Shown here: positions 50,850 to 64,000 of the stretch, in pieces | How positions within the stretch are numbered: position 1 is the first letter of the stretch | How the letters are laid out: each line of letters starts with the position of its first letter | Assembly: GCA_017590115.1 (NCBI GenBank) | Contig: JAGGNK010009114.1 | Span: 20,746,662 to 20,810,661, forward strand | DNA from: Montifringilla adamsi | Taxonomy: Eukaryota > Chordata > Aves > Passeriformes > Passeridae | DNA: 64,000 nucleotides | Direction: 5' to 3' | Notes under the pieces: generated by a model | What the model was told of the DNA's origin: nothing | The model's database searches: none | What the model saw: only the letters and a program-made list of their open reading frames with translations | Made by a program: the position numbers and the translations under genes

Positions 50850-53800
50850 GAAAGGTGTTCACCAGACCTATTTGATATGCATGTCAGAAAGGCTCCAGGA
50901 AATGAAGCTTTTGCTTCCCATCCAGCCCCCTTCTGGCTGGGAAGCCCTGACTGTGAAGTACAACTGTTGTCCTGCTGAGATAAAAATCAACCATATCTCT
51001 TCTTTCAGTGTCAGATGTAACCTCATACCAGGCACAGCTCTGAAGCTGGGCAATCAAAGTAGATTCCTTTTCAAATCTGAAAATTCAATCTCCAAAATGT
51101 CAGATTTCTTTTAAGGCTGCAGTGTTTTCCATCAGCTGTAACTCTGCTATTCCAATTCACATACATGCTTAGGACACATGGAAAGCAGAAGAGAGAAGGA
51201 AACACAAGGAGCAAAGGAAAGCTGGGTACATCCCTTCTGTTTTCTCTCTGGCAGTGCAGAAGGGGCTGTGTTCACAAGGACACAAACAGTTCCTTATGAA
51301 CCTAATTCAATTCTCAATGGAATTTGTGCAGGTAACTGTTTTATAGTAAACATTTCTTTTCTTTAGCTGTGACTACACAAAAAATGATAAGATGAAATCA
51401 AACATGACACCCTACCTGCAGGACTTGACTCTGACAGATGGAGCTGGGTTTAAATAGCACCATGTTGCCAGTTCCAATAAAGCAAAATCCACAAAAAGTT
51501 AAAAGCTAATGGGAGAACTAAAAATGTTTGGTACTTGGAAATAGACCAGAAAAGGTGGGAGCAAAGAGCATGCAGGAGAAAACTCTTACTTGGAGATCAA
51601 AGGAAAAAGCTGGTCACCAGAGCAGAGCACCGGAAGGACTGATAAATGTATTTCTGAAGTACTGAAACTTGATATTATCAAATAAAGCTCAAATGTTTCA
51701 AAGCAAGCATGGTCAAGGTGCAGAAGTATTTAGATTGCTTTATAGGTAAAAATGGCACTTCCAAGATACTTTTTAACTCTGAACAGAAGTACTGAAAATA
51801 ACATCCCTTTTTGGTGAAGTTTAAGATCACCTTCTGTTGTTCATCAACACAGCTCCACTGAAGCCATCATATAAATTGCCAATTATATATCAGTGAAGAT
51901 CTCAAAATCTGCAGCAAGTCTGATAACCCTGGGAGTAGATTTGAGTCTCCTGTGTTAATGGCGAATTTAAATAATTAAGAACTTCCACAAGTTTAGTCAT
52001 AAGCCAGTTTTGGAAATATGAATTGCTCAGACTTCACAACTTTTGCCTTTGTTACAGTATTTATTGTCCTGCTTAAGGTATCAGTTTCCAGTTCTTGGCA
52101 ATTTCAGCTTCCTTTAAGCTCTTGGGTTTGTGAAGAAACTTGAAAGTAGGCATTGATTGAACCTTGAAAATGGGAAAAAAAATAATCAGAAGGCAAAGAG
52201 TAAAAAATTGCAATTTTTAATTGAAATCTCACGGTTCTGAAGCTTCCAGCTCAGGATTGCTAAATTCCTTGGGCTAGCGACCCTGGCACATTGCTCAGGA
52301 TAGCTGAGTGAGTAGTGCTTGTTCAACAGGAATAGCCAAAGCTTCTCCTCTAGGCACATTAAAACCTCAAAATACAAACTGTACAGACTACTAATTGCAT
52401 ACTTTTCTAGCCCAAATGCGTGAAATTAAGTGATATCAATTCCAAGCACGCAGAGAACTGCTCTTCACTTGCTGTAAAAGTTAAATTTAAACTTCTCTTG
52501 AGCACACTGGCAAATCTTTGTATCCTCGTGTGGCTGGTATGAGGATTCAGGTTATGACACGGTGGTGCTGCTGAGGGCACAACCATGAGGCAGAGATTGT
52601 AATCCTATAGATTAAATGCATGTGAGGAGTCTCTGGTGTGCAGCCCCAGGGACAGCTGGAGCCCCTCAAGGCAAATTGCCTTGGAAAATTGGTATCACCT
52701 GGAATGGAATGGAGCAGATATCAACAGTGTTTGATATATGATTGGATTCACAGTGCTCTCCAAGAACTGTGGGTGATTTTCTAATAATCTGTGTTAATAA
52801 GGAGTGTGAAGGAGTTGAGCTGCCTGCTGCAAGGTAAGGGATGTCTCTTCTGCTGGATGTCACAAGCTGCTGTGGGGGTATCTTGTCTGTTTGTAAAATG
52901 TTTTGGTGTTTATTTCTGGAGCTCAGAAGTGGAATAAAGTAGGTTGTGTGTTAGTGATTCAGCTGTAAGAGCATGCAGAGCCTATCTAAGGAGAGCCAAA
53001 TGCTCTCAAGCCGGGACAAATGACACAAAGTTTAATTTGCTGGGACTAAAGGATTTAGCAGGGGTGCTGGAATAGCTGAGTACTGCATAATGCATCAATA
53101 AGTTGTGAAGGGAGCTACTTAACCAAGAGACCCAGGGGCTTCCAGGCTGTGCTGAGGGGGTCTGGATTCTGTAAAGAAGGTTTTCTTTGGATCTCATGAA
53201 AACAAGAGGATGTGGGGAATTCCTTTGTGAACTGTTGTGCCTTTTGAATTGATGGTCTTGAGACAGCGCCTCAGCATGGGTTCCCCTCTCTTTTCTGGTA
53301 TCTGCTTGTCTCTGCCCTGTTGCCTTGACCAGCAGTCCAAGTGGAAGTTTACCCATCAAGGGACCAAGACAGAGCAAGGAAATCAGTGGAATAAGGTGAT
53401 TTTTATCAGTTGACCTATAAAATACCACTTAAAGTCTTCTGCTGACCTGTGTGTAGCAGTAGCACAGTAACATCTTTCATTGTATTCAGTCCAGGATCTT
53501 CCTTCTGTGAATTGTTGTTGGTTTTGCCTTGCATTGGTCTGCATTTTTTTTTTGTTATTGTTTTTGTAATTAAAAGTATTGGAGGAGCTGGTGTTTCAGC
53601 AGGTACAATGGTATTTTTTAGCACAATTAGATAACTTTAAAACTAATTAAAAAAGCCATTTTTGTGTAGTGGCATGCCAGAGAGACAATGGTGAACAGCA
53701 CAATTTTACTGTAACCATTTAGCAGAAACCAGTGTAAAATGCACTGTATAATCTTCTAGCCATGTCTTGCCAAAAGCAGGCACAGAATTACCATCTTGAA

Positions 53801-54963
53801 GGCTTCTTTGTAGCAGTTCATACATTACAGCTTGTTATTAAACTTGATTTTTTTTTCTTTCAGAATTATTACATAGATTAATTTCTTCCTTTCACCTCAG
53901 TAGCAAAACTAATAAAACTATTTTCTTGGACAAAATAAAAGATATTACACCTTTTGAATTACCTATGACTTTGTGTTCTCCCACAGGAGTTCTTCATTTT
54001 ATTTGTACAAACTATCAAATAACTTAGGCCAGATTTCTGCTTTTATTTCTTTCCCCAACAGCTATTTCACCTTTGCTTTACTAAAGACTTTTCTTATAAC
54101 TGGGTCTTCCAAGATTTATTGCAATATAAATTACTAATTCTGAAAGCTGCTGTTACTGGTAGTTGTAAGCACAGGAGCTGTATTGTCCCAAATGCTAAGG
54201 TGCCAGTGAAGAAATAACAAGTAATTTGGGTTTCTGTGCCTTCCTGGCAACTTCAGCACTGACTTGAACACTATGTCTTCCCTACTACTTCTGTCTAGGA
54301 ATGTAGAATCCCATTCTGATCTTTATTGAATTTTTGTTTTGGTTCAAGTATTATTTTCTAATTTCTTCTGCTGCTGTTTCTTCTCAGTGTGCTTGGTTAA
54401 AGGCTGTGCATATGACATAAATAGTAATGTTCTCAGGAGATGCAGACTCTATTAGTAGATTAAAGGCTGCCTTTAGGTAATGATCTTTTCTTAGGGAATC
54501 CTCTATCAGTTCCTCTTATTGCTCTTTTGCCTGAGGGTCTGTTTTGCAGCTATTCTTCAGATGCACTGAAGTGCCATAAATTTATTTTTAAATTGTGGGG
54601 CTCCATTTGCAGAATAGCATCCCTGTGCTGGTTTTTCCCTTTGGTCCTCCCTGCTGTGTGACCTGTAGACATTTGCTGTGGCACAGGGGGATGGCTCCTG
54701 GGGTGGTCTGTGCTGCTGGGCTGGTCTCTGACATGGCAGGGAAGCTGCACTCCATTAGGTGCCAACTTTGGATTTAAAGGCTCAATCCTGCAGATTTCAG
54801 TATCTCGTTAAAGAAAAAAACCACCCATCTAATTTAGTACCTCAAAATATGGCTCAAGTCTTTCAGTTTTGCAGGGAGCTTATTTAAAACCAGTCTCCTC
54901 AGTCCCAGCTGAGCACCTGATTGTGAACAAGTGTGCTGGAAGTTGAATTCTGGAGCTGCGTGC

Positions 54964-54966
54964 TTT

Positions 54967-54997
<31 letters not shown>
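54964..54997. repeat. T-rich tract (T12-C-T17)
   Basis: Two long T-runs broken by one C, giving the Lys-rich minus-strand ORFs there. Confidence 0.95.
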
Positions 54998-57599
54998 CCC
55001 TTTGAGCTGTTATGGGTCTTATTACAATCTCTGTGCACATCTCTTTGGGCAGGTTTGCTGGGCACAGATTGATGCTTGCTCTCCCTGACAGGACATCTGG
55101 GGAAGGGCACCTGCAGGGGAGTATTGATCTCCAGGACTTGCCTTGTGCTCAGCCGTGCTCTTGGCAGAATTTCAGCTTCTGATTACTGCACTTCATATTT
55201 TTATTCTTTGGGGACATATAGCAACTGAAGGAAAGAAAACAGAAGATTTTGTGAACTAAATGGTCTTTACTCACTGACAAAGTTCTGGGGGATATGGCTA
55301 AAGTGAGTTATCTGTGCTCAGTTCCCCAGCTCTGCCAGTGGGGATTCCTGCTGCTCCTTGCAGGAACCCCTGGAGCCTGTGCTGCTGCTGCTCCCTCTGA
55401 ACTTGCTGATATCTGCTGGCAATGGTGTCTGTTGCTCAGTAAGCCAGCCTCACTTTCTTCCATGCTCTTTTTGAACTTAAAACTTTTTATTGAAAATCAG
55501 CTCTAACTCCTTGGTTTCAGCCTACCTTTCTCTGTTGCCTCAGTGCAAGGAAGCAAAGCAGGTGTGATTTCTTTCAGTTTATTCCACTTTATTCTAATTC
55601 ACTGTGCTTAAAAGCAAGTTTGCTATGATAATGGCTATTAGCAGTTTCTGGCGTGGAAGACGTAGCATGTATTATACTGTGCAGCTGATTAATGAATATT
55701 TTACTTCATAATCAATGTGAGAAATCTGCCCATTTAAAGCTTTTAACATCAGCTTGATATGCTGATATTTCCTAAACAGTCAAGATTTGCATTTGTAAAT
55801 AGCAGTTATGGAATAAATTCAAATAGGAAAATTTGGTATGACTTTTTTTTTTGCCTTCAGGTGTGGAGGTTAAGTCAATACACTTGAGAGTTTACTCGGA
55901 CTTAATAAATCTGAAGCATAAGTAACTTCAGGAACACTTCTGGAGCAGTCTGATGTGAGTAAGGGATATCAGTGGAATCAAGGTAATATGGGAACAATTT
56001 CTGATATGTAGAATAAGTTTTTAAAACTGAGCTTTACCTGTTAATTTGGAATTGGCTAAGAGTCTGTGTATTTATGATGGCACCTACAGGTACTCTCTGG
56101 CAAGGAGAAACTTGTAGACCACTAAAGCAATTGCTCAGGACAAAAATCTCAGCTCAGACAGAGCAATGTTGTCTAAGAGTGAAGGTTTTCTGTCAGGGAG
56201 GAATTTTCAGTCAGACCAGAGCACTGTAGGCAAAACAGAGTTTTTATGGTCTCCTCACTTTTAATTAACAGTTCTTCAAGTTGCTCAGGTTGTGTTAACT
56301 AATTAATTCTTTGCACTGTCAGTGAAATCAAACAAACCTATATGATAACTTAATTCATGCTTATAGGGAATTTTTTTCCCATGATATAACTTCTCAACTG
56401 GGAACAGCTGCCTGTTCCAACCTTTGCTTCACAAACTTACTATTGAGGTTATCCTTGATGGAATCTGATCCCACCTGACACTGATTACCTTGTAGATGAA
56501 AAAATGGAAGAAATCTTGCAGAAGTAGTTCATTTTGAGGCTTTGTTTTCTTTAGCTTTTATTTTCCATTGCAGTGCAAGTTGATATTTGCATCTTTGTTT
56601 GCAGGACCTCATACTTGATGCTCACAATGTAAGAGCAAGAGTTACCATTTATTAGGCAGATGCTTTTGGATGAAGAGACCTTTCACCTTTTCTAACAAGA
56701 AGCTGTTGGTTTAAGCTTGTACCAAATAAAGTTGACTCTTGTGTCCCTTGGTTAATGTGAGAACCAATCTAAGCCCTGATGTAACACATGCAATGGAGAA
56801 AATACAGCTTGTGTCACCTGAGAAACCAGTTCATAAAGGTGTCTTGCCATCAGGGCTTTGGGAGTTGCCATTTGTCAGTCTTTGCAGAATTCAGCTGGGA
56901 AGTTGTCCTCAAAAAATATTAAAAAGTTAGAAAACAAAATGTGCTGTTAAACATAGGTTGCAGAAAATGGATATTTTAAATGAATGATGATACATTGCAG
57001 AGATTAGTGATGGCACAGGAGAGTTCTGGGGAAATAATGAGCTGTCTAAATGGTCAGGAAGAAATTTACCTTCATTCTGTCACCTCAGATGCACAGGAGA
57101 GAAAAGTGAAATAATTTATGACAAGGCTATGTACCTCTTAACACTGTAATATATCAGACTTGTGATGTTGTGGCACCAATCACCAAAAAGTTCTAGGGTT
57201 GTGTCATAAATTAGATTGTGCTGTGTCTGATTGGGCTTTTGTGCTTTACTCACATCAAAAGGCAATTACATTTTGTGCAAACTTAATCTTACAGGTTTAA
57301 TGGCACATATAAAATATGCCTTGTAATTTGTCCTTTATTAATACTGTGTAGAGGGGGTTTCTGAAAATGAGAGACAACTAATTATTTTGTTTCTTAGGTA
57401 GTGGGGGCGCCCCTCAGGATTTAGTCTTAAATTAAATGTACATGTAAAAAAATGTATTTTGAACTTAAAGGCTGCATCTGTACTACTTACAGGGATTATT
57501 TTAACAATCTGTATAAATGCCTAAATGATCTCAGCAAGCTCAGAGCTCAGCAGATTCTTACACAAAACTGTGATGAACACCAAAATCAAATCTGTTTGC

Positions 57600-57842
57600 A
57601 CAGGGACAAGGGGGAATGGCTTTAAACTGCAAGAGAAATTCTCACACTGAGAGTGGTGAGGCACTGGCACAGGTTGTACAGGAAGCTGTGGATGCTCCAT
57701 CCCTGGAAGTGCTCAAGGTGAGATTGGATGGTGCTCTGAGCAACCTGGTCTAGTGAAAGGTATCCCTTCCCATGGGAGAGCGATTGGAGTTTATTGATCT
57801 TTAACATGCCTTATAACCCAAACCATTCTATGATTCTATGAA
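57600..57842 (+). mobile_element. CR1 LINE 3' end, sense orientation
   Basis: Reads in CR1 sense order: GACAAGGGGGAATGGCTTTA, GTGGTGAGGCACTGGCACAG, GATGCTCCATCCCTGGAAGT, GAGCAACCTGGTCTAGTG, then the terminus CCATTCTATGATTCTATGA with two copies of the CR1 octamer repeat. The fragment is about 240 bp, 5'-truncated and non-coding. Confidence 0.93.
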
Positions 57843-58159
57843 CTTTTTCAATATTCCTTTTCCCTTGGTAATGAAATAAGCTTGGCAACCACCAAAACTT
57901 CCCAAAATTTAGATTAATGAAACTTCTTGGCAGATCAAATCTAAAAGAAATTATTAAAAAGAAAGGGTCTCTACACAAGAAATTAATGAGTAGAGAGCAG
58001 CAAGAACAGGGTCCAGCTCAGCAGCCCAGAAGGCAAAGCCAAGTCTACTGAAGGAATGGTGAATATTTGCTGGTCTAAGCTGGGAGCTCCAACACAGACA
58101 CAGTGGGCATCAGTGTGATAGTGACAAATGCAGCAGGAGGGTCACTTAGGAGAGGTATG

Positions 58160-58361
58160 TCCATAGGTTGGATATTAGGAAAAGGTTTTTTACAGAAAGG
58201 GTTCTGGAATGGACTGCCTGGGGAGGTGATCGAGTCACCATCCCTGGATGTGTTTAAAAAAAGACTGGATGTGACACTCAGTGCCATGGTCTACTTGAGG
58301 TCTTAGGGCTGGCTTGGACTCAAAGATTTTGAAGGTCTCTTCCAACCCAGTGATTCTGTGA
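58160..58361 (+). mobile_element. CR1 LINE 3' end, second copy, different subfamily
   Basis: Sense CR1 landmarks: AGGTTGGATATTAGGAAAAG, GAGTCACCATCCCTGGATGT, CACTCAGTGCCATGGTCTAC and the end CTCTTCCAACCCAGTGATTCTGTGA. The 3' sequence differs from the copy ending at 57842 (no GAGCAACCTGGTCTAG block), so it belongs to another CR1 subfamily and is a separate insertion, about 320 bp downstream and in the same orientation. Confidence 0.92.
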
Positions 58362-58480
58362 GGGTTTGGGATGCTCTGGTGCCTGGTGAGGCCTCTGCAG
58401 GAGCACAGTGCTGGATGTGGCTCTGGGCATCCATTGCCAAGTCAGGTTGCAGGCTGCAAGATTGCACCTCGACTGGATGA

Positions 58481-58498
58481 TTTTTTTTTTTTGTTTTT

Positions 58499-58542
<44 letters not shown>
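58481..58542. repeat. T-rich tract with a 43-T homopolymer
   Basis: T12-G-T5-G followed by 43 uninterrupted T at 58500-58542. It lies about 120 bp beyond the CR1 end at 58361, so it is not that element's own tail (CR1 does not end in poly(A)). Confidence 0.95.
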
Positions 58543-58543
<1 letters not shown>

Positions 58544-61500
58544 TGCCTGACTGTACACTTTCGCTTCTGCTTTTAAAATATGATTAAAACATCATAAATG
58601 AACATGACTGCTTAAATTAAAAGGTACTCTTGGCACTGAACAAAGTTATGAACAGTCTGGGAATGTGCGTGGGCAGGTTTCACTATGAGATTGGGAAAAA
58701 TGCTTATTGCAATACACTCAAGTAGGAGTATGGGGAGAGAAAACTGGAGGTTATAAAGGGGTTATGTGGTGCTGGTTGTAATAATAATAACGAAGTGAGG
58801 TAGCATATAGCTTGTGCTTAATTTGGCTTGTTAATGGGCATGTCTGTGTGAAAAGAGGCGAAAGAATGTGTTGTTTCCAAAAGTCTGTAATGAGGAAGCT
58901 GCTTAAAAAAGGCTGAGGAAAAAATATAACATAATTGATATGTCTTCTATGGTTGGGGTTGATGATTACTTCAGGGATTGAACAGATATGACAGGTCTCA
59001 GTTCTGGACTCCTACTGCTAATCATTTAAGCTAATTTTACCAGCTGGAAGGTGCAACTATCCTTTTTATTTTTTTTTTTTTGTTGTTGTTAATGGCAAAA
59101 TCTATAGCTAAATTCTTTGTAGAAAGCTTATTTTCTAGTTAATGTTTCCTAATGAATGACTTTCTTTTACCCATTTTTCTTTGGAAAAGGGGTAAAACAA
59201 ATTATTTCCAAAACTTTTAAAAGGGAGGGAAATTTGTGTTGGGTTTGGTTTGGGGATTTTTAGTGGGGGGGGATGTTTTTGGTTTTTTTTCTTAAATATG
59301 TAATATCTTTCTATGTCTTTTTAACATAATCCTAGCTATTTTTCATTAGTTACTGTGCTCTGAATAACTGCAGTTCAGACACTGATTTCAGTTTGCAGGT
59401 AGTACACATTTGACTGAAGCTTACTATTTTTAGAGGATATACATGTCACATCCTGTAGTGAAATTGAGCTTGATATTAGTTCAAGCCTAATATCAAGCTG
59501 AATGGAATTAGTTGAAGTGTCAGAAGCCACACATTTATTCTGTGCAGAAAAGGTAGTGGTGATTAGTCATGTTATGTCAGCTGCAGCAGTTGGACAGGAA
59601 AGAGGAATGATTTAAATACATGCTGAAAATGAAGATAGCACTGCTTCTCCCATTAAAGTGTTTGCAGGACTGACGCATGAAAACATTTGCTTGTTTTCCA
59701 GCACTCAGCGTTGTTGTCCACCTACAATAGCTGAGAGACAAGTGATATGATGTGTGGCATTATATCTTTAGCCCACTGATGTGCACTTTGCATTTCTAAG
59801 CCATTTTCTGTCCAGAGCTTTAGAGCTGAGTTCCCTTTACAACATCACATCAGTATCACAGGCAGGGTTCTTACCAAAACTCTGAAGAAAATCAGTGGTT
59901 TGAGCCTTTTTGAGGCAACAGAAGTGAGCTGAGAACTTCAGATCCAGTTTTAGTTTTGTGGCTCTAGTCTTGCCTCAAGAAATGCCCATGTCTAGGCTGC
60001 AAGTATTGTTTTGGCTGAATAAATCCACATTTGGATTTGTAGGAACAGAGTAGCCACCAGGGCATTACTGGTCTGCAAGTTCAGCAAAAAAGAATTGTGT
60101 AGTTAGAACTGGGCAGAGCTCATGGCCTTGAGCTGTCAAAAAGCTTCATCCCTTCACTTACCAACCTTGCTCCTCAGGAGTCAAAACTAAGAGAATGTTG
60201 GATTAGTTCACATTTATTTCATCCATGGGGCTGCTGAGTAAGGTCAAAAAATTAGGGGGAAGAAATTAGTCAAATGATGATTTTGAGGGCCACAAGTGGA
60301 CACAAGCTAAAATTGGGAAAACTGCTTTTTAACAACAGCTTTTGGAAAAGAATAGCACTAATGGTATCTTCTGGTCTCTCCACCTCTTCTTGTGTGACAG
60401 CCCTTTGTCTTAGAACACCCCAGATCTGGTTTAGGTGTACATTGGGAAAAAACCGGTGACTGTCTTTGCCAAAGACCTTTTGATGCTCCAGCCACTATCA
60501 GGGAGGGAAGAGGGGGGAATTAAAAGTGGAAACCAAAAAATAGAGCAGATCACAGTGTGAAATGAAGCTGCATATGAAATAATGGTAGCTGAAAGCTGGC
60601 CTAGAAATTATGGTCAGGAGCAGCTGGACTTTGTGAATCCCTCTGTTTTTTAGTGTCCACCTACTGAATTAATAGAAGGATTTGAATTGCAACCTGTTCC
60701 ATATCCACTGTCTGAGCTGGCTCTTTTCTTCTAGCCCATCTTTTTTCTTGTTGGGACTCTTAAACCAAGCACACTTGGATATCTTGATGTGCATCCCAGC
60801 TGAGCCAAACAGGTAGTTTCCCTGACTCCAGCACCACTGGGCTGGGTTTTGCACTCAACTCAATAAATGCTAAATTGAGTCAAATTCTACTTTGATGGAA
60901 TCAGTGGCAGATGCCATTTGGCTGTGATCTTTTCTGCACTCAGGCCACTTTATGCTCTTCTGGCATGGTAAAGGAGGAATGAATGGCATGGTAATGGCAT
61001 TTTAGAGCCCCTCTATGCTGCCAGGGTGATACTGTGGGTTTAGATTAAATGAAATTTCAGGCTAATTTGCTTTAGTGTCAGTGAGCACCAGGGCCATGAG
61101 GTTGTTTGGGCTGAGTCAATGATGAGATGTTGTGAGAATGGGTTCCCAACAGGTTTTAGTTGCCCTGTGGCTGAAGGGAACCCTCTGCAAGGATGCAGGA
61201 AGACGACAGAGCGCTGTGCAGGTGAGGGGGAGGCAGGGATGAGCTCTCCTGAAGGCTGCAAACCAGCTGGCAAGTGACTGAAATCTCATGGGAATAGTAT
61301 CTATGACATAATGCCAGGGGATGAAATTGGAAAGAAGTGACATCCCTTGGGACAGATTGAGAGGTAGAAAAAAAATTACCCCGTTTTCCAGGTAATACAT
61401 GAATGGTTTGCTGAAGTGTGGCTGATGGCACTTTGGACTGATGTGGTCTGAAGTTCTCTGCAGGTTTAAGTGACTTTCCTTCCTCTTCCTGAAATACTGG

Positions 61501-64000
61501 CAGCAAAGTCCCTAAGAAGTTTCTTATTACAGAGGATTTATTCAAGATTTTGCATTTCCAGCTGCAGTCTGAACCTCTTCAGTGGTTCACTGCCTCGTGT
61601 GGTGTGTGAGGTACTTCAGAAGTAAGGTACTAAATCAAATAAACCATTTTATAGCTGTATTGCAGAGTTAAATGGGAGCAGCTTGCTGAGACATAACACA
61701 TATTTTGTAAAAATAGCCAGAAACTTATTTCCTTTCAGTGATTACAATTAAGGTTTTCTTTCAGAAGAAAGGTGGAAGAAAGGCTGCTCAATTATACAGA
61801 GGGCTGCAGAAATGCCATTGAATGAATCACTGAATCCTTTAAGTACAATCCTCTTCCAATTTTCCCTGTTTCAGAAATCTCCCGTCTTACATGACACATC
61901 CAGGCATAAAAGGGAAAGGTTGGTTAGAGCTTCTTTTGTGCTCCCTGTCAGTCTGTTCTTGAGAAATACTTGAACATAGAAGTGAACCCCCCACGTACAT
62001 CTGCATTTGCCTAATCCACATAGATGTGAATGTGTATGGTAATTTATTCAATATGGTTGTATTAATTCTGGTTTGTGGTGCACATTTTTGTTGTGGGGCT
62101 GTTGATTCTCTGTGCCTTGCATTTAGGATTTGGTCAACTATGGCCAGCATAGCTCTCTGAAAAGTAATATTAGAGGGTGTCTAGCATTCTGTTCTAGCAG
62201 AAGAAGTTTATAGACCTCAGTGTCCATGAAGAGGTAGTGGCTGACAGATTAGGTTTTAACCATGAAGGAAAAATGTTTTCCAAGCTACAAACTAACCTGG
62301 GAGTTCTAACTGCTGTCCAAAAGGAAGGAATAAATTCATTTTACTCATAGGCTGCTGACCACACCAGCAGCCATGTCTGAAAATTGTGTACATCTAGAAA
62401 TGGAATTTATATCCAAGGGTGGTTTGCTACTTTTACTAAATGGTGTCTGCTGTAGTTGTGGGGGGTTTTTTTTAAGTGAGAAGTACATAAACGTCATAAC
62501 ATGAATTCCTTGCAGAAAGAAAATTGGTTGCTATTTTCCTACAAAATAGTAATCTGTTTTGTTTATTATTCCTGTCACTGTCTATATTTAGCATTATAAA
62601 GTCTGCCTTTTGCACTACAGTAAATACTGAAGCCCTTATCTAATTTATGTGATTTGCATATGTTACTGTGCAGTTTGTATCTGTTTAGTGAAACCATCTT
62701 AGTAGGTGTGCAGGGACTCTTGCTCATCTGATTACGTTTAAATCCTCTTTATTGACAGTTTCTAAATTTTAAAGAAAATAGAAGTCATGTTTTAGCATAG
62801 TTAAACTAAATTGGAATTTAATAATGAAATTTTAAAATGTGTTTATTTTGTGCTTCAATGTGTGTGCTCCAGTGCTAAATTTTATCAGGTACTTGCATGC
62901 CTTTCTGGAGGGAGGAGTGTTTTATGTGCTGCATGAATTGAAGATTAGTGAAAAATTATATTCTGTGGAAGTATTCCTGTAAAAGCAAGACCAACATTTA
63001 TGAGCACTACATACAACATTGTCACTGGGGCTGTGTCTGGGTACCCTTTGGTGTCTTTTTAAAAATACAGCCAATATAACAGCCTCATTCTGGTACTTAA
63101 TGGTGGGCATCACAACACATACAGTCTGTCAGTCCAGCTACTTCCACTAGAGTTAGAAAGAAAAGCTTAAACTGGTGGTGGTGGGGAAATAGGCTCTTTT
63201 TTAATCTTTTTTTTTGCTCTGTTTACCAGGGAAAATTTCAGGAATTGTACAGTTGTCCATCTCCTCAAAGGAGCAGCTCTTACTGGCAGACCTTTGGCCC
63301 CAGGTGCCCTCATGTTTTGCAGTGTTAGCTGGCATAATTCTTCTTCATCCCTCTTCATTGCAATTTGACTTCTGGGAAATTTGTTTAGTATTGATTTCAT
63401 TTCATTTCTGTTAAAAGAAAAAACCTGAGAGTTCTGTGTAGCTGTCTGTAATAATGAAATATCCTCAATATCTGATTAATACAGCTGGGAAATATATTTT
63501 TGTTCTACAGCCAAAGCAATATGGGGAGGGATCAAGTCAGACTGCAATGAGAAAGAAACTTTTCAGGGTATCTGATATATTGAACTTGGACTGATCAAAA
63601 CAACTGCACAGAAAGCATTCTCTTTTATTTAACTTTCTTTTTCCAATAAAATTCTTAAAGGAAAAATACCAGGTAATCTACATGAAATCCTAGTTTAACC
63701 TTTTGGTATTTCTTCAAGCAAGCTGATCTTTTCTTAAGTACCAAAACACATTGAATATTAGGGTTTTTTCAGTGCTTTTCAGGAATATGGGCTTGGAGAT
63801 GTTCTCAGGAGGCTTCAGCTGCAATCCTGACAGCTGCTGTGGAGCCTTTGGCCACACTGCTCTGTATCATGGGGAAGCCAGGTAGAAAGACACCTGGATT
63901 CAAATGCAAGTTGTGGCTATCCCTGCCTGAGGGATGGGAATTAGGTGGCTGTGCTGCTCCCGGGCAGTGCAGGGATCATGGTAACCTCCCCATTTCTGGG
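58543..64000. other. Intergenic, no gene recognised
   Basis: Non-coding sequence to the window edge. The only structure that stands out is the perfect inverted repeat at 59467-59499. ORFs up to 129 codons (61545-61156, minus) overlap other-frame ORFs and match nothing I know. Confidence 0.65.
59467..59499. repeat. Perfect inverted repeat, 13-bp stem with 7-nt loop
   Basis: Left arm AGCTTGATATTAG (59467-59479), loop TTCAAGC, right arm CTAATATCAAGCT (59487-59499). All 13 pairs match. It is AT-rich and has no T-run directly after it. Too short for a typical pre-miRNA hairpin. Confidence 0.9.

Larger units (their letters stand above)
46001..57599. other. Intergenic, no gene recognised
   Basis: AT-rich non-coding DNA. 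Simple tracts include A22 at 50828-50849 and a T-rich tract at 54964-54997 (T12, C, T17). GC-richer pockets at 49200-49330 and 49980-50230 carry overlapping ORFs on both strands, none of which resembles a known protein. A perfect GGGGCGCCCC palindrome occurs near 57406. No RNA gene was found. Confidence 0.65.

Noticed and set aside
1..64000. CRISPR array, operon, prophage or other prokaryotic-type system
   Set aside because: The DNA is vertebrate nuclear sequence: spliced gene exon, CR1 LINEs, retroviral LTR, CpG depletion and no dense coding.

Overview
This window reads as nuclear DNA of a bird, most likely a songbird. Three things point that way. There are four CR1 LINE fragments with avian-type 3' ends, some ending in copies of the octamer ATTCTATG or a close variant. 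There is a solo LTR that I recall from passerine genomes. And exon 1 of a vertebrate gene, DDX18, lies at the left edge. The bird call is firm; the songbird call is an inference.

Layout. Bases 1-540 are a CpG-rich promoter island. Inside it, on the minus strand, is the first coding exon of DDX18 (start codon at 216, splice donor just after 99), with an E-box and a CTCF-like motif upstream. The rest of DDX18 lies off the left end. From about 625 to 64000 I find no coding gene. ORFs there are short (168 codons at most), lack recognisable domains and are scattered on both strands, as expected by chance. The interval is AT-rich and CpG-poor, as in a gene desert. In human, the region upstream of DDX18 is the long gene-poor interval towards DPP10, and this window probably holds the start of the equivalent avian desert.

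Contents of the desert: CR1 fragments at 625-1150 (minus), 18549-19096 (minus), 57600-57842 (plus) and 58160-58361 (plus); a solo LTR with a 4-bp target duplication at 33960-34376 (minus); a nearly exact tandem duplication at 35004-35172; a possible poly(A)-tailed retrocopy end at 45548-46000 (minus); many homopolymer tracts including 47-T and 43-T runs; and small inverted repeats, the best being a perfect 13-bp stem at 59467-59499. A few repeat-free blocks look like candidate conserved regulatory DNA (about 6600-6900, 30640-31330 and 37780-38280), but composition alone cannot prove that.

I see no operon, CRISPR array, phage, tRNA, rRNA or coherent new system. The most informative signals are the DDX18 promoter architecture, the young solo LTR, the local duplication and the retrocopy-like 3' end.
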